Shown here: positions 54,184 to 63,473 of the stretch, one piece after another | How the letters are laid out: the number at the start of each line of letters is the position of its first letter | How positions within the stretch are numbered: position 1 is the first letter of the stretch | Assembly (NCBI RefSeq): GCF_021290925.1 | Contig: NZ_JAJSLX010000002.1 | Coordinates: 337,001 to 401,000 of the forward strand | Source: Sessilibacter corallicola | Lineage (GTDB): Bacteria; Pseudomonadota; Gammaproteobacteria; Pseudomonadales; Cellvibrionaceae | Length of the DNA stretch: 64,000 nt | Direction of reading: 5' to 3' | Position numbers and translations under genes: made by a program | The notes under the pieces: generated by a model | What the model saw: only the letters and a program-made list of their open reading frames with translations | What the model was told of the DNA's origin: nothing | Databases searched by the model: none

Positions 54184-54324
54184 TTATCGCTTTGAAGAAG
54201 TAATATTGGTTGAACTTCTGCTGATACTCACAATGGAACTAACATTGTCATCGTCGAGGCATTCTCTTAATACGCCGCCGCCTAAAAAACCTGTAGCCCC
54301 TGTGATTAAAACTCTGAGTCCCAT
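54184..54324 (-). pseudogene. Truncated NAD-dependent epimerase fragment
   Basis: A 46-residue frame: MGLRVLITGATGFLGGGVLR then ECLDDDNVSSIVSISRSSTN and ITSSKR before a stop. GATGFLGG is the dinucleotide-binding glycine motif of extended short-chain dehydrogenases, which are usually over 210 residues, so only the first beta-alpha-beta unit remains. AAAGGAT precedes the ATG. It lies 19 bases downstream of the frameshifted hydrolase, apparently once an operon. The downstream 240 bases do not continue the domain in any frame I checked. Confidence 0.7.
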
Positions 54325-54343
54325 GTTTGTATCCTTTTATCAG

Positions 54344-55268
54344 TTATTGATTAAAAAATTCAGCTACAGCATCTGCTGATACTTTTACTGCCTCGGGTTT
54401 GTAATAAAAATCGACATGGCCAAATTCAGGTAGCCCCGAAACCGTGGGATCGTTAGTCAATTTGTCAATGAATGCGGTTGAGCAAATTGCTGTCGATGCG
54501 TTAGTTCCGTAAATGACTAAGGTGGGTTGAACAATTTTGTCGGCGTAATGCTCGCACAGAGAAAAAAGTGATTGCATGGCCTGGTCGCCTATATGCAAGT
54601 TGGTAAAGTTTGCTACCGCTTTAGGTCCTTTAACACCGTCTCTGCCGTAGTAATCGTAGGAGTCACCCGCTTCCGGGAAAGGGCTTAGTGCAGTGTATTC
54701 TTCTTTCGATTGCTCATCGTTCAATCCAAATGGTGCGGTAAAATCAGGTTCGCCAGTTTCATAAATTTTTTGCGTTGAAGCATTGGCGGTAGCAATCATT
54801 TGATTGACGATATTTTTGTCGGTCCACTGGAAAGCGTCTGCCGCCATCATTCCTGAGACGGTGGCAATTTTCTTAATTCTGTGGTCTGTTACTGCCGCTG
54901 AGGAAATAATAGAACCGCCCTGGCAAATGCCAAGTCCTAGAATTTCCTCTACGTAAGGAAGAGTTCCCAAATAAGAAACTGCATCCCAGGTATTTTCGAG
55001 CAATCTAAACATGTATCTAGACTGTTTAAACTCTCCGGGTAATGATGGTGAGTCTCCCATGCCTAAATAATCAAACCCTAAAAATACAAATCCTCTTTTG
55101 GCCATTTCTGGGCCGTAAGTTGCCAGCACTTGTTCTTTAACTTGTGGGAACGGACTTGCTCCAACAATTGCTTTGTATTTTTTTGCTTTCATCGAAATTT
55201 TCTGGAAGATAAAGGTTGCCCACCAAATCTACACCGAATGATTTAAAGGTTACTTTTTTAACAGTCAT
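54344..55268 (-). pseudogene. Alpha/beta hydrolase with frameshift in an A7 tract
   Basis: The main frame (54344-55192, 282 residues) is an alpha/beta hydrolase of the YcjY/dienelactone-hydrolase-like type: FVFLGFDYLGMGDSPSLPGE, nucleophile elbow GLGICQGGSII, acidic and His regions near TLVIYGTN and EFGHVDFYY. It lacks the usual first 28 residues. Upstream, from ATG 55268 (GAG nearby), another frame reads MTVKKVTFKSFGVDLVGNLY then LPENFDESKK, exactly the missing N-terminus. The two join if one A is removed from the A7 run (T run 55178-55184 on +). So it is a frameshifted gene, a sequencing error, or a slippage-controlled gene. Confidence 0.75.
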
Positions 55269-55820
55269 GAATTCACACTCTTTTTAATTTAAAAACCTAA
55301 AATACCAAACTAAAAACAAACATTTCTTGGGTAGCTGATGGGATGAAATATTAACAAGTAGCAAATGGGCTTTCAGTGCACAAAACTGCGCGATGTGGAT
55401 ACAAAATGACGGAAGAAAGTAAACAGTATTAATGGTGTTTGCTTTTTTTGATTTGAATGGCTATTTGGAGAGAGTCTTAAAAAAGCTGAGTTTAGCCGTT
55501 GGCAAATGTGTAATTAATTTAACTGATTAGTGTTGGTAGTTTTTATTTTGTGGGTGTTGATGATATAGAGTGTTGTCGATTTTGACGTGTATATTGATGA
55601 GCATTTTAAGGTTTGGCTTAATCGTATTTCTGGTATTTAATTTTATTAAAGTAATTATTACTAATATTTAAGCTAATTATTCAGCCCTCTTGGCCATTCT
55701 TTGTGGCTTATGGCGGCGTTATCAGGTTCATGATATTACCCCTAGAATCGTGCTTTGGTTTCGTTTACGCTGGCTTGATTCGTAACTATAACTGGTGTGC
55801 ATGAACGAGGATGACAGTTA
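55269..55820. other. Intergenic region
   Basis: 552 bases, T/G-rich on the + strand, no gene or clear structure seen. Confidence 0.45.
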
Positions 55821-56222
55821 ATGGCATTGACCATCATTGAAGGAAGTTTCGATGTTGCTTTAACATCGCAACAGTCAAGCTTAGAAGGTAAGCACGGTAT
55901 TACGTTTGGCAAAATGCACATTCACAAGACGTATTCTGGCCAGTTGCAAGCGTCCAGTGTCGGGGAAATGTTTACCACGTTAACCCAACAGAAAGGTTCT
56001 GCCGGTTACATCGCCCGCGAGCAAGTCGAAGGCACTCTTGTGGGGCGTCAGGGCAGCTTCGTACTTCAACATTTCGGATCAATGAATCGAGGCGATCAAA
56101 CTCTAATTTTGGAAGTGGTTCCCGATTCTGGTACGGGAGAGTTAATGTCACTTTCCGGTTCCATGAAAATCGAAATTGCTGAGGACGGAAAGCACTTTTA
56201 TACCTTTGAGTTTGAGCTGTAA
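55821..56222 (+). CDS. DUF3224 family protein
   Basis: 133 residues. It shows the DUF3224 pattern: an N-terminal strand with GSFDVALTSQ, KTYSGQLQASSVGEMFTTLT, GYIAREQVEGTLVGRQGSFV LQH and the late VVPDSGTGELMSLSGSMKIE. The fold is an eight-stranded barrel like allene oxide cyclase; function unknown. GAGGATGACAG precedes the ATG. It is 95 bases upstream of trmL. Confidence 0.85.
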   Translation: MALTIIEGSFDVALTSQQSSLEGKHGITFGKMHIHKTYSGQLQASSVGEMFTTLTQQKGSAGYIAREQVEGTLVGRQGSFVLQHFGSMNRGDQTLILEVVPDSGTGELMSLSGSMKIEIAEDGKHFYTFEFEL

Positions 56223-56317
56223 CGGCGTTGTTGTTATTGCGATGTGAATCAGAGGTTCCTGTTGGCCAAGCTCGTGTTTTATAATCCCGCACTTAATTTC
56301 GCTTAAGTGCAGTAATC

Positions 56318-56782
56318 ATGTTGAATGTTGTTCTTTTTGAACCAGAAATCCCGCCAAATACCGGCAATATCATTCGTTTAGGGGCAAATACCGGCTGCAA
56401 ATTGCAGTTGATTGAGCCTTTGGGGTTCGTCTTAGACGACAAACGCTTGCGTCGTGCGGGCCTCGATTACGGTGAGTGGCAAGACATTAAAGTCCACAAA
56501 AACTGGCAGGACTTCCTCGCACAAGAAAACCCCCAAGCGCTCTATGCCATCACCACAAAAGGTCAGCGCTTCCATCACGAAGTCGAATTCAAATCGGGAG
56601 ATTATCTGGTGTTCGGTCCTGAGAGCCGGGGTCTACCAGCGAATGTACTCGATACGTTGAATCAAGATCAAAAAATTCGAATTCCTATGTTACCCAACAG
56701 CCGAAGTATGAACCTATCCAACGCTGCCTCCGTAATCGTCTATGAGGCTTGGCGGCAAATGGGTTTCCCAGGTGGACTTTAA
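56318..56782 (+). CDS. trmL: tRNA (cytidine(34)-2'-O)-methyltransferase TrmL
   Basis: 154 residues, typical TrmL length. SPOUT knot methyltransferase that 2'-O-methylates the wobble base of tRNA-Leu. Motifs: [20 protein letters not shown] at the N-terminus, [15 protein letters not shown] near 87-96 and [20 protein letters not shown] near 125-144, which forms the knot and binds SAM. Confidence 0.95.
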   Translation: MLNVVLFEPEIPPNTGNIIRLGANTGCKLQLIEPLGFVLDDKRLRRAGLDYGEWQDIKVHKNWQDFLAQENPQALYAITTKGQRFHHEVEFKSGDYLVFGPESRGLPANVLDTLNQDQKIRIPMLPNSRSMNLSNAASVIVYEAWRQMGFPGGL

Positions 56783-56822
56783 CTCGGGTAAAATGTTGGC
56801 TAAGTAACGTAGGGAGAAGGGT

Positions 56823-57266
56823 ATGGCTAAGATACAACTGATTGTCGGCAGTGTGATGGGAACGGCAGCGTCGGTTGCCAAAACACTGTCCGAAAAGCTG
56901 CAAGCGGCAGGGCACACCACCAGAGTGAATGATGCCTTTCGAAAAGGAGATTTGTCCGAAGACGACGAAATTCTTCTGATTTGTACCTCCAACACGGGTG
57001 CCGGAGATTTGCCCGTTAATATCGTTCCTTTGTACCTTCATTTACGCAACGATTTTCCTAATGTTTCGACGCGCCGCTACGGCATCGTCAATCTGGGTGA
57101 CAGCTCTTACCCAACCTTTGCCCAGGCCGGAAATCATATGGATGAAGCGTTCCAAGATTTGGGCGCAAATCGCATTGGCGACATGTTGGTGATCGACGCA
57201 CTCAGCGGCGAAGATCCTAACAGTGTTGCAGAAACTTGGTTAGCAGATTGGATTCAATTGTTGTGA
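56823..57266 (+). CDS. mioC: Flavodoxin, MioC-like
   Basis: 147 residues. The FMN phosphate loop is modified but recognisable as GSVMGTAASVA near residues 8-18; NTGAGDLPVN (about 60-69) and NLGDSSYPTFAQAG (about 94-107) are the other FMN-contact loops, the latter strongly like MioC. It is an electron carrier used for biotin synthase and related enzymes in E. coli. AGGGAGAAGGGT precedes the ATG. Its TGA overlaps the GTG start of the next flavodoxin. Confidence 0.85.
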   Translation: MAKIQLIVGSVMGTAASVAKTLSEKLQAAGHTTRVNDAFRKGDLSEDDEILLICTSNTGAGDLPVNIVPLYLHLRNDFPNVSTRRYGIVNLGDSSYPTFAQAGNHMDEAFQDLGANRIGDMLVIDALSGEDPNSVAETWLADWIQLL

Positions 57267-57790
57267 CACACAAAGCTATCGCTCTTTTTTATGGCAGTTC
57301 TACCTGCTACACCGAAATGGCCGCAGAAAAAATCGCAAAATACTTGGGTGAAGATCAAGTCGATGTATTCAACATTGCTGACGAACCCATCGTTAACGCC
57401 GGATTTTATCGCAATGTGATCATGGGAATTCCAACTTGGGATTACGGCGAATTACAAGAAGACTGGGAAGAAATTTGGGACGAAATCGATACCATTGATT
57501 TCTCAGGTAAAACTGTTGCCTTATTCGGCCTGGGCGACCAAGTGGGCTACCCTGAGTGGTTTTTGGATGCGCTGGGTTACTTGCACGCAAAATTAAAAGC
57601 CAATGGCGCAACTCTTGTCGGTTATTGGCCCGCCGAAGGTTACGAGTTTGAACAATCAAAAGCACTGACCACTGATGGCGAGCAATTTGTGGGTTTGGCG
57701 CTTGATGAAGAAAATGAATTTGACCAATCCGATCAGCGCATTGCGATTTGGTGTGACAGCATAAAACCGCATTTTCATTTGGACCCGTAA
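57263..57790 (+). CDS. fldB: Flavodoxin FldB
   Basis: 175 residues from the GTG at 57263, which overlaps the mioC stop (GTGA); a TTG at 57236 is unlikely. FMN phosphate loop GSSTCYTEMAAEKI matches FldB rather than FldA, followed by MGIPTWDYGELQEDWEEIWD and FGLGDQVGYPEWFLDALGYL and YWPAEGYEF. A long-chain flavodoxin that carries single electrons to radical SAM and other reductases. Confidence 0.93.
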   Translation: MTHKAIALFYGSSTCYTEMAAEKIAKYLGEDQVDVFNIADEPIVNAGFYRNVIMGIPTWDYGELQEDWEEIWDEIDTIDFSGKTVALFGLGDQVGYPEWFLDALGYLHAKLKANGATLVGYWPAEGYEFEQSKALTTDGEQFVGLALDEENEFDQSDQRIAIWCDSIKPHFHLDP

Positions 57791-57814
57791 TTTTTATTCT
57801 GAGCTAACGCTTTC

Positions 57815-59935
57815 GTGACAGATTCACCCCCAACTTTTTCATACGCTCAACTCAATTGGGATGAGCAAGGCCAGCCGATTTCTTCCGTATTCGGCGATGT
57901 TTATTTTTCTAAAACCGACGGCCTGGGGGAAACCGAGTACGTTTTCCTCCATCACAATCAACTGGCGCAACGCTGGCAGGCGTTATCAGAAAACGAATCC
58001 TTTGTTATTGGTGAAACCGGTTTTGGCACTGGTTTAAATTTTCTGTGTGCCTGGAATACTTGGTTGCAAACCGCACCGGCTTCTGGGCAATTGCATTTTG
58101 TTTCGGTGGAGCGCTATCCGCTGTCGTTAGAAAGCCTAGAAAAATCCCTCGAACTTTGGCCGCAATTAAAACCACTCAGTGACCAGTTAATTCATCAATA
58201 CCCAAAATGTTTGGTGGAAGGTGTTCATCGGCTGGAATTTGCCAACGTGTCATTGACGTTGATCATCGGTGATGCGGTGCCGGGTTTTAAAGAATTACAG
58301 GCCAGCTTCCATCCAGATTATTCCGGCGGCTTTGCTGGCAGTTCAATGGATGCTTGGTTTTTAGATGGTTTTGCGCCGTCAAAAAATCCGCAGATGTGGT
58401 CGCAGGATTTATTCGAAATTATTGCTCGGTTGAGCAAACCACAAACCACCTTTGCTACGTTTACCAGCGCCGGATTGGTTCGGCGCGGTTTGGCGGCTGT
58501 TGGTTTTTCGGTTGTGAAAGAAAAAGGCTACGGCAATAAGCGTGAAATGATTCGCGGCGTATTTGATCCCGCGTTGATTGAGGCGAGTGAGCCCGAACTG
58601 GTTAAACCAGAGCCTCTAGAGCAAACAGCAGAACCTCGAAAACCGATTGTGGTTCGCTGCCAAGAAACTCCCTGGCAGGTGATGGGGGAGACGCCCGAAA
58701 AATACCAATCCCATCGTTGGCAAGAAAAAACCGTTGCGGTGATTGGCGGCGGTTTAGCGGGTTGTATTTCCGCGTACGCGTTAAGTCAGAGAGGGTTTGA
58801 TGTTCAAATTTTTGAGTCGCAAGACGATATTGCTCAAGCGGCCTCTGGTAATCCTCAAGGTGTGGTGTACGCACGGATGTCACCCGAGACGGGATCTTTA
58901 CCGAATTTTAATTTGCAGGCATTGCAAGCCGCAGAGCGTTTTTACGCGCCTTTTTGGTCGGATTATCCGAGCATTGGTAAGCGCTGCGGTGTGTTGCAAT
59001 TAGCGTTTAATGACAAGCAACAAGCGTTGCAGGATCAAATCAGCGCGCGCTTTGGTCATCAAGATTTATTCAGTACGTTAGATTCCACAGCGGCTTCAGA
59101 ACTCGCCGGAGTATCGCTCAATCACGGTGGACTGTATTTTCCCGATTGCGGCTGGGTTCATCCGCGTAATCTTTGCCGCACATTGCTTGCTCAAAAAGAT
59201 ATTCCTGTACAGGCGAGTTGCACGGTCACCAAAATCAAATTTGAGCACGGTTTATGGACGCTTTTTGACGACAGGAAAACCCCGCTCGGGCAGTTTAGTC
59301 ACGTGGTTGTCGCCAATGCCAAAGATGCGTTAGCGTTAAAACAAAGCCAACATCTGCCGTTGCGCTCTGTGCGTGGTCAGGTCAGTTTTGTGCCTTCGAC
59401 TGCAATGAGTTCGCAGTTAAATATGGTGGTGTGTTCCGAAGGTTATCTCGCCCCGGCCGATGCCAGCGGCCATCATTGCTTGGGCGCCACTTTCAATCCA
59501 AAAAGCGAAGATCTCACGGTATTTGAGCACGACCATCTGGCGAATTTCGCTCATATTGACCAGTTCTCGCACGAGCTTGGCCAAGATTTAGCGCCCAAGG
59601 CAATCTCCGATATCCGAGGTCGAGCCGCTATTCGATGCACAACCCCGGATTATTTACCGATCGTGGGGCCGTTGCCCATTCCAAAGCGCTTTGACGAACG
59701 CTTTGATCGGCTGAGAAAAAATGCTCGTCAGCACATTCCGTGTGCGGGCAGTTATTACCCCGGTTTGTACACCAGCGTGGGTTACGGTTCTCGGGCGTTG
59801 GCTTATTTGCCGTTGGCAACGCAGTTGTTGGTCGCGCACATGAACCACGAACCCAATCCCATTGGTTTCGAGTTAGCTCGGGCTCTGCATCCTGCACGAT
59901 TTTTGATTCGAGATATCGCCCGCAATAAACGTTAA
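57815..59935 (+). CDS. mnmC: Bifunctional tRNA mnm5s2U biosynthesis enzyme MnmC
   Basis: 706 residues from GTG 57815. The N-terminal methyltransferase domain (about 1-245) has ETGFGTGLNFLCAW and DAWFLDGFAPSKNPQMW. The C-terminal FAD oxidase domain (about 300-700) starts with VAVIGGGLAGCISAYALSQR and includes GVVYARMSPE and YTSVGYGSRALAYLP. It converts cmnm5s2U34 to nm5s2U and then methylates it to mnm5s2U in tRNAs. Full length and intact. Starts 24 bases after fldB. Confidence 0.96.
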   Translation: MTDSPPTFSYAQLNWDEQGQPISSVFGDVYFSKTDGLGETEYVFLHHNQLAQRWQALSENESFVIGETGFGTGLNFLCAWNTWLQTAPASGQLHFVSVERYPLSLESLEKSLELWPQLKPLSDQLIHQYPKCLVEGVHRLEFANVSLTLIIGDAVPGFKELQASFHPDYSGGFAGSSMDAWFLDGFAPSKNPQMWSQDLFEIIARLSKPQTTFATFTSAGLVRRGLAAVGFSVVKEKGYGNKREMIRGVFDPALIEASEPELVKPEPLEQTAEPRKPIVVRCQETPWQVMGETPEKYQSHRWQEKTVAVIGGGLAGCISAYALSQRGFDVQIFESQDDIAQAASGNPQGVVYARMSPETGSLPNFNLQALQAAERFYAPFWSDYPSIGKRCGVLQLAFNDKQQALQDQISARFGHQDLFSTLDSTAASELAGVSLNHGGLYFPDCGWVHPRNLCRTLLAQKDIPVQASCTVTKIKFEHGLWTLFDDRKTPLGQFSHVVVANAKDALALKQSQHLPLRSVRGQVSFVPSTAMSSQLNMVVCSEGYLAPADASGHHCLGATFNPKSEDLTVFEHDHLANFAHIDQFSHELGQDLAPKAISDIRGRAAIRCTTPDYLPIVGPLPIPKRFDERFDRLRKNARQHIPCAGSYYPGLYTSVGYGSRALAYLPLATQLLVAHMNHEPNPIGFELARALHPARFLIRDIARNKR

Positions 59936-60093
59936 TCTCAATAGAAATTGGCGTGTTGGCTATCGGCTGTCGTGATAGCAGCTACACTGATGGTTAGTGT
60001 TTGTGTTGATAAAACAAGCGCTGGCTAATGAAAATTCAGAGCCAATCTGAATTTTCTCATCATAAAGTGACGCTACACAGTGAGGATTCCGCC

Positions 60094-60432
60094 ATGCTCT
60101 TGCAGCATAAAAGCCGTGCTGTCGCCCCTCAGGGTTTGGATACCATTCATAATTATTACGAACGCTTGGTGTTGGAAGAGATTCGTCACCAAAGCAGTCG
60201 TTCGCGCAATGACGAAGACTATTTGGCCGATGTCGCTTGCGTGAGTCTTAATCACCTGCCACCGCGTTACATTCGTTACGACGTTGACATGACGTTTTTT
60301 TTATCGCCCCAGGAACAGCGAGAGATGATCGATAAAGTGAAGTTGGCGGTGACCGAGGCCATCAGTTATGTGAGCTTGCGCGAACGCAATGCCGACGGCG
60401 AAGTGGAGAACATTTCCCAGGGAGAAGGTTAG
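60094..60432 (+). CDS. ComFB-like late competence family protein
   Basis: 112 residues from ATG 60094, chosen because GAGGA lies 8 bases upstream; an ATG at 60028 would add 22 residues without a ribosome site. The conserved block reads IHNYYERLVLEEI, then DEDYLADVACVSLNHLPPRY and IRYDVDMTFFLSPQEQREM, which matches the ComFB pattern (PF10719). In cyanobacteria some ComFB proteins bind c-di-GMP; the role in proteobacteria is unclear. Confidence 0.82.
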   Translation: MLLQHKSRAVAPQGLDTIHNYYERLVLEEIRHQSSRSRNDEDYLADVACVSLNHLPPRYIRYDVDMTFFLSPQEQREMIDKVKLAVTEAISYVSLRERNADGEVENISQGEG

Positions 60433-60563
60433 AAAGCACGCTTCACGATTACGACGTTCATTTGCTGTCTAACCTATTGTTGGTAATCGATTCGATTTTT
60501 GCTCGTAACGATTAAATAGAATTAGTGTTCATATTGGATCGCCGTTAAACTGGTGTTTTTAGA

Positions 60564-61406
60564 ATGAATACTGGATTCTTACGAGTGATTGGTCGAATTA
60601 CCGCTGTGCTTATTGTTGGATTCTGGTCGATGTTTTCGGCCTCACTTCGCGCCGATAAGCCAATTGAACCCACCATTGCTGACATTCCCTACCAATTGAT
60701 CGAACAGCAAAACCACGATGCCGGTTTGTTCACCCAGGGAATGTTGGTGCTCGACGGTTGGATCTATGAATCCAGCGGCCGCTACGGCCAATCAAAATTA
60801 GCTCGCTACAAAGAATCCGACAGCAGCCAGCTTGTCACTCAGCCGTTATCGAGAACCATTTTTGCCGAAGGTCTGGCGCATTTTAACAATCATTTTTACT
60901 TACTGACCTGGCGTGCGGGTAAGGCGTTTGTGTTGGATGAGTACTGGAGCGTGAAGAAAACCTTCAGTTATCAAGGCGAGGGTTGGGGTCTAACGCACGA
61001 CGGTGAACGACTGATCATGAGCGACGGCTCTGACACACTGCAATTTCGCGATGCTGACACTTTTGAAGTGCTCTCAAGTATTCGTGTGACTGGCGCTGGT
61101 CGTACTTGGGATCAGCTGAACGAACTTGAATACACCGACGGAATTGTCTGGGCGAATCGATGGCAAACCAGTGAAATCGTGGCGATTGATCCGCAATCGG
61201 GCCGTGTGCTGGGTGTGATTGATCTTTCCGCGTTGAGCAAAAAGCACCAACAGGGTTGGTATAGCAGCGACAAGGTTGCCAATGGTATCGCTTGGAGTTC
61301 AGAGCGACAGGCGTTTTGGGTGACGGGAAAATACTGGAATAAGCGGTATTTGATCAAACCTCAGATACCATCCCTGGTAGCATCTGAGGCTGTGGATAAC
61401 TTGTGA
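60564..61406 (+). CDS. Glutaminyl-peptide cyclotransferase (bacterial type)
   Basis: 280 residues. Signal peptide or anchor 1-30. Five-bladed propeller of the glutamine cyclotransferase family (PF05096): FTQGMLVLDGWIYESSGRYG QS at about 56-77, FAEGLAHFNNHFYLLTWRAG, WGLTHDGERLIMSDGSDTL, LNELEYTDGIVWANRWQTSE and VANGIAWSSERQAFWVTGKY WNK. It converts N-terminal Gln to pyroglutamate in the periplasm. A GC-rich inverted repeat (CCTCAGAT/ATCTGAGG, 61359-61389) lies within the last codons. Confidence 0.92.
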   Translation: MNTGFLRVIGRITAVLIVGFWSMFSASLRADKPIEPTIADIPYQLIEQQNHDAGLFTQGMLVLDGWIYESSGRYGQSKLARYKESDSSQLVTQPLSRTIFAEGLAHFNNHFYLLTWRAGKAFVLDEYWSVKKTFSYQGEGWGLTHDGERLIMSDGSDTLQFRDADTFEVLSSIRVTGAGRTWDQLNELEYTDGIVWANRWQTSEIVAIDPQSGRVLGVIDLSALSKKHQQGWYSSDKVANGIAWSSERQAFWVTGKYWNKRYLIKPQIPSLVASEAVDNL

Positions 61407-61411
61407 TTAAG

Positions 61412-62437
61412 CTATGAATTTAGCGGAATGACTTTTTCTTTGGCTTGAGAAACCAGCTCGACACCGGCCTTTTCTAACGCGTCTTCACTGAGCCCATTTT
61501 TCGTTTTGCGCGCTTTCCACGAGTGCACACCAATCGCTACCTGATCGCCAAAACCCAACTTCATCGTAGAGCGACGGATTCTGTCGGCCAAGGTTTGGCT
61601 TTGTCTGGAGTCTGACCCCGGCAGCAAAACGGCAATGCAGTTTTCGTCAATCACAGAGCAGACATCGACGCGACGAATGTTTTCTTTGAGTTCTTTTACC
61701 AGTGATTTCAGTACTGGTGTGAGCTGTTCATTGTGAGCGTTTACTATCAATAACATGCACGATAAGTGAGAGGCTTCTCGGCGAGCGCGATCCAGCTCGC
61801 GACTCAGCGTGCGATTGAAATAGCGCGCGTTGCCAATCTCAAGAATCGGATCGAGCAGTGACTTTAAATTTTCTCGTTCAATGGCAATTGTGTGGCGCAA
61901 GCTCTGGCTGGTGACCGCCGCCAAGTGATCGAGAAGATCTGTACCTTTGCTGGCGACAAAGCGGGCGCTGTCACTGGAGGCAAAATGCAAACTGCCAAAG
62001 ATTTGCGTTTGATGTTGCAGTGGTAAAAACGCCGCCGAGCCGACTTTGGGGGTGCCGGGAAACAAGCGCGTGGCGGTTAACACATCGACTTCTTGAAGCA
62101 GCACCCGAGGCGTGTCTGGGTAGATTTTGTCGTAAAATTCACTGCCACGACGAAGCTGCAATCGGCTTTGGTGATAATTCACCTGCGTGGCGTCAAAAAG
62201 CTCTTCCAAACTGCCTTCGGTATCCAACAGAATCAAACTGCTTGAGGCGAGCCGGAAATGTCGGCAAGCTTCATCGAGCAGCAGACTGATGGTTGAGTGA
62301 AGGTCAGTTGAGTTGAGTAATGAGAGTTCGAAATTGTGAAAATGTCTTTGGATACGCTGATTGTCATCGATTCGATCCAACAATTGTTGAACAATTTCTC
62401 GAAGGCGCCGGTTTTCATTAGCGATACTGATTTCCAC
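61412..62437 (-). CDS. DUF484 (GAF-like) protein with degenerate GGDEF domain
   Basis: 341 residues. N-terminal helix and DUF484/GAF-like region (about 1-175: QRIQRHFHNFELSLLNSTDL, RHFRLASSSLILLD). The C-terminal 150 residues have the GGDEF-domain framework (DPILEIGNARYFNRTLSREL DRARR, ending in a YxAK-like AKEKV), but the catalytic loop reads CSVIDENCIAVLLPGSDSRQ: the GG[D/E]EF motif is missing, so it should not make c-di-GMP. Usual DUF484 genes sit near xerC and dapF; that context is absent here. Convergent with the cyclotransferase gene, 5 bases apart. Confidence 0.82.
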   Translation of the reverse strand: MEISIANENRRLREIVQQLLDRIDDNQRIQRHFHNFELSLLNSTDLHSTISLLLDEACRHFRLASSSLILLDTEGSLEELFDATQVNYHQSRLQLRRGSEFYDKIYPDTPRVLLQEVDVLTATRLFPGTPKVGSAAFLPLQHQTQIFGSLHFASSDSARFVASKGTDLLDHLAAVTSQSLRHTIAIERENLKSLLDPILEIGNARYFNRTLSRELDRARREASHLSCMLLIVNAHNEQLTPVLKSLVKELKENIRRVDVCSVIDENCIAVLLPGSDSRQSQTLADRIRRSTMKLGFGDQVAIGVHSWKARKTKNGLSEDALEKAGVELVSQAKEKVIPLNS

Positions 62438-62587
62438 GACACTACATCCTATTTGACTGTGAATTTTATATACACGAATTTATTTTCGCTAATGGGGTAT
62501 CGGCCGCCGGGCCCAGAAATTCAAAAAATTTCTATTCTGACCCGTTTTTGTATTTGACTGTTTGCGAATGTAAGTAAAGGATTTTGT

Positions 62588-63319
62588 ATGTCGCCATTTT
62601 CTAATCAACAACCAAAACGCATTGTGGTTCTCACCGGGGCGGGAGTTTCAGCCGAGTCTGGCCTTAAAACCTTTCGAGATAATAATGGCCTGTGGGAAAA
62701 TCACCGCGTCGAAGAAGTTGCCACGCCAGAAGCCTTTAGTGCGAATCCTGGGTTAGTGCAACGGTTTTACAACGCGCGCCGATCGCAACTGGTTGAAGAA
62801 GCTGAGCCTAATAAAGCGCATCAAGCGTTGGCGCAATTTGAGTCGCGTTTTGAGGGTGAATTTTTGCTGGTCACACAAAATGTTGATGATCTTCATGAGC
62901 GTGCCGGTAGCGACAAGCTGTTGCATATGCACGGTGAGCTGCGCAAGGTTCGGTGTTCGAAAACCCATCAAGTATACGAGCGAAATGAGCCGTTGTTTTA
63001 TGAAGAGTTGTGCCCGTGCTGTGGCTTGCCCGGAAAGCTTCGGCCACACATTGTTTGGTTTGGTGAATTTCCCTTATTTATGGAAGAAATTTATCAAGCC
63101 CTTGATGACTGCGATTTGTTTGTTTCTATCGGCACTTCCGGCAACGTTTATCCAGCGGCAGGCTTTCAACAGGTGGCACAACAAGCAGGGGCGCACACCG
63201 TTGAACTCAATTTAGAGGCTTCCAACGGCGCAGATAGATTTGATGAGCATCATCACGGCCCTGCCACAGAAGTAGTTACCCGTTTCTTTGATCAGTTATT
63301 GGAATTACCCAACGGATAG
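62588..63319 (+). CDS. cobB: NAD-dependent protein deacylase (sirtuin)
   Basis: 243 residues. Class III sirtuin: LTGAGVSAESGLKTFRDNNG LWE at about 16-38, TQNVDDLHERAG near 96-107, catalytic His in LLHMHGEL, and a zinc site with VRCSKTH and LCPCCGLPGKLRP. The FYNARRSQL motif near 59-67 supplies the Tyr and Arg that let SIRT5-type enzymes remove succinyl groups, so both deacetylase and desuccinylase activity are likely. AAGGATTTTGT precedes the ATG. Confidence 0.94.
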   Translation: MSPFSNQQPKRIVVLTGAGVSAESGLKTFRDNNGLWENHRVEEVATPEAFSANPGLVQRFYNARRSQLVEEAEPNKAHQALAQFESRFEGEFLLVTQNVDDLHERAGSDKLLHMHGELRKVRCSKTHQVYERNEPLFYEELCPCCGLPGKLRPHIVWFGEFPLFMEEIYQALDDCDLFVSIGTSGNVYPAAGFQQVAQQAGAHTVELNLEASNGADRFDEHHHGPATEVVTRFFDQLLELPNG

Positions 63320-63473
63320 GTTCCAGTGGTTATCGCGGTTACCAATGGGAAAAGAGGGGAAATGCGGTAAATATCGAAGACTGGGTGTAAACTATGGAAA
63401 ATAATATTGTCAGTTGATGCCTTGGTATCCAACTGATTTTAACTGTAATTCCGTGACTTTCCGAGATTAGCCC

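Noticed and set aside
54179-54379. 66-residue plus-strand frame after the TonB receptor
   Set aside because: The opposite strand carries the GATGFLGG epimerase fragment with its own ribosome site, so this is its antisense shadow.
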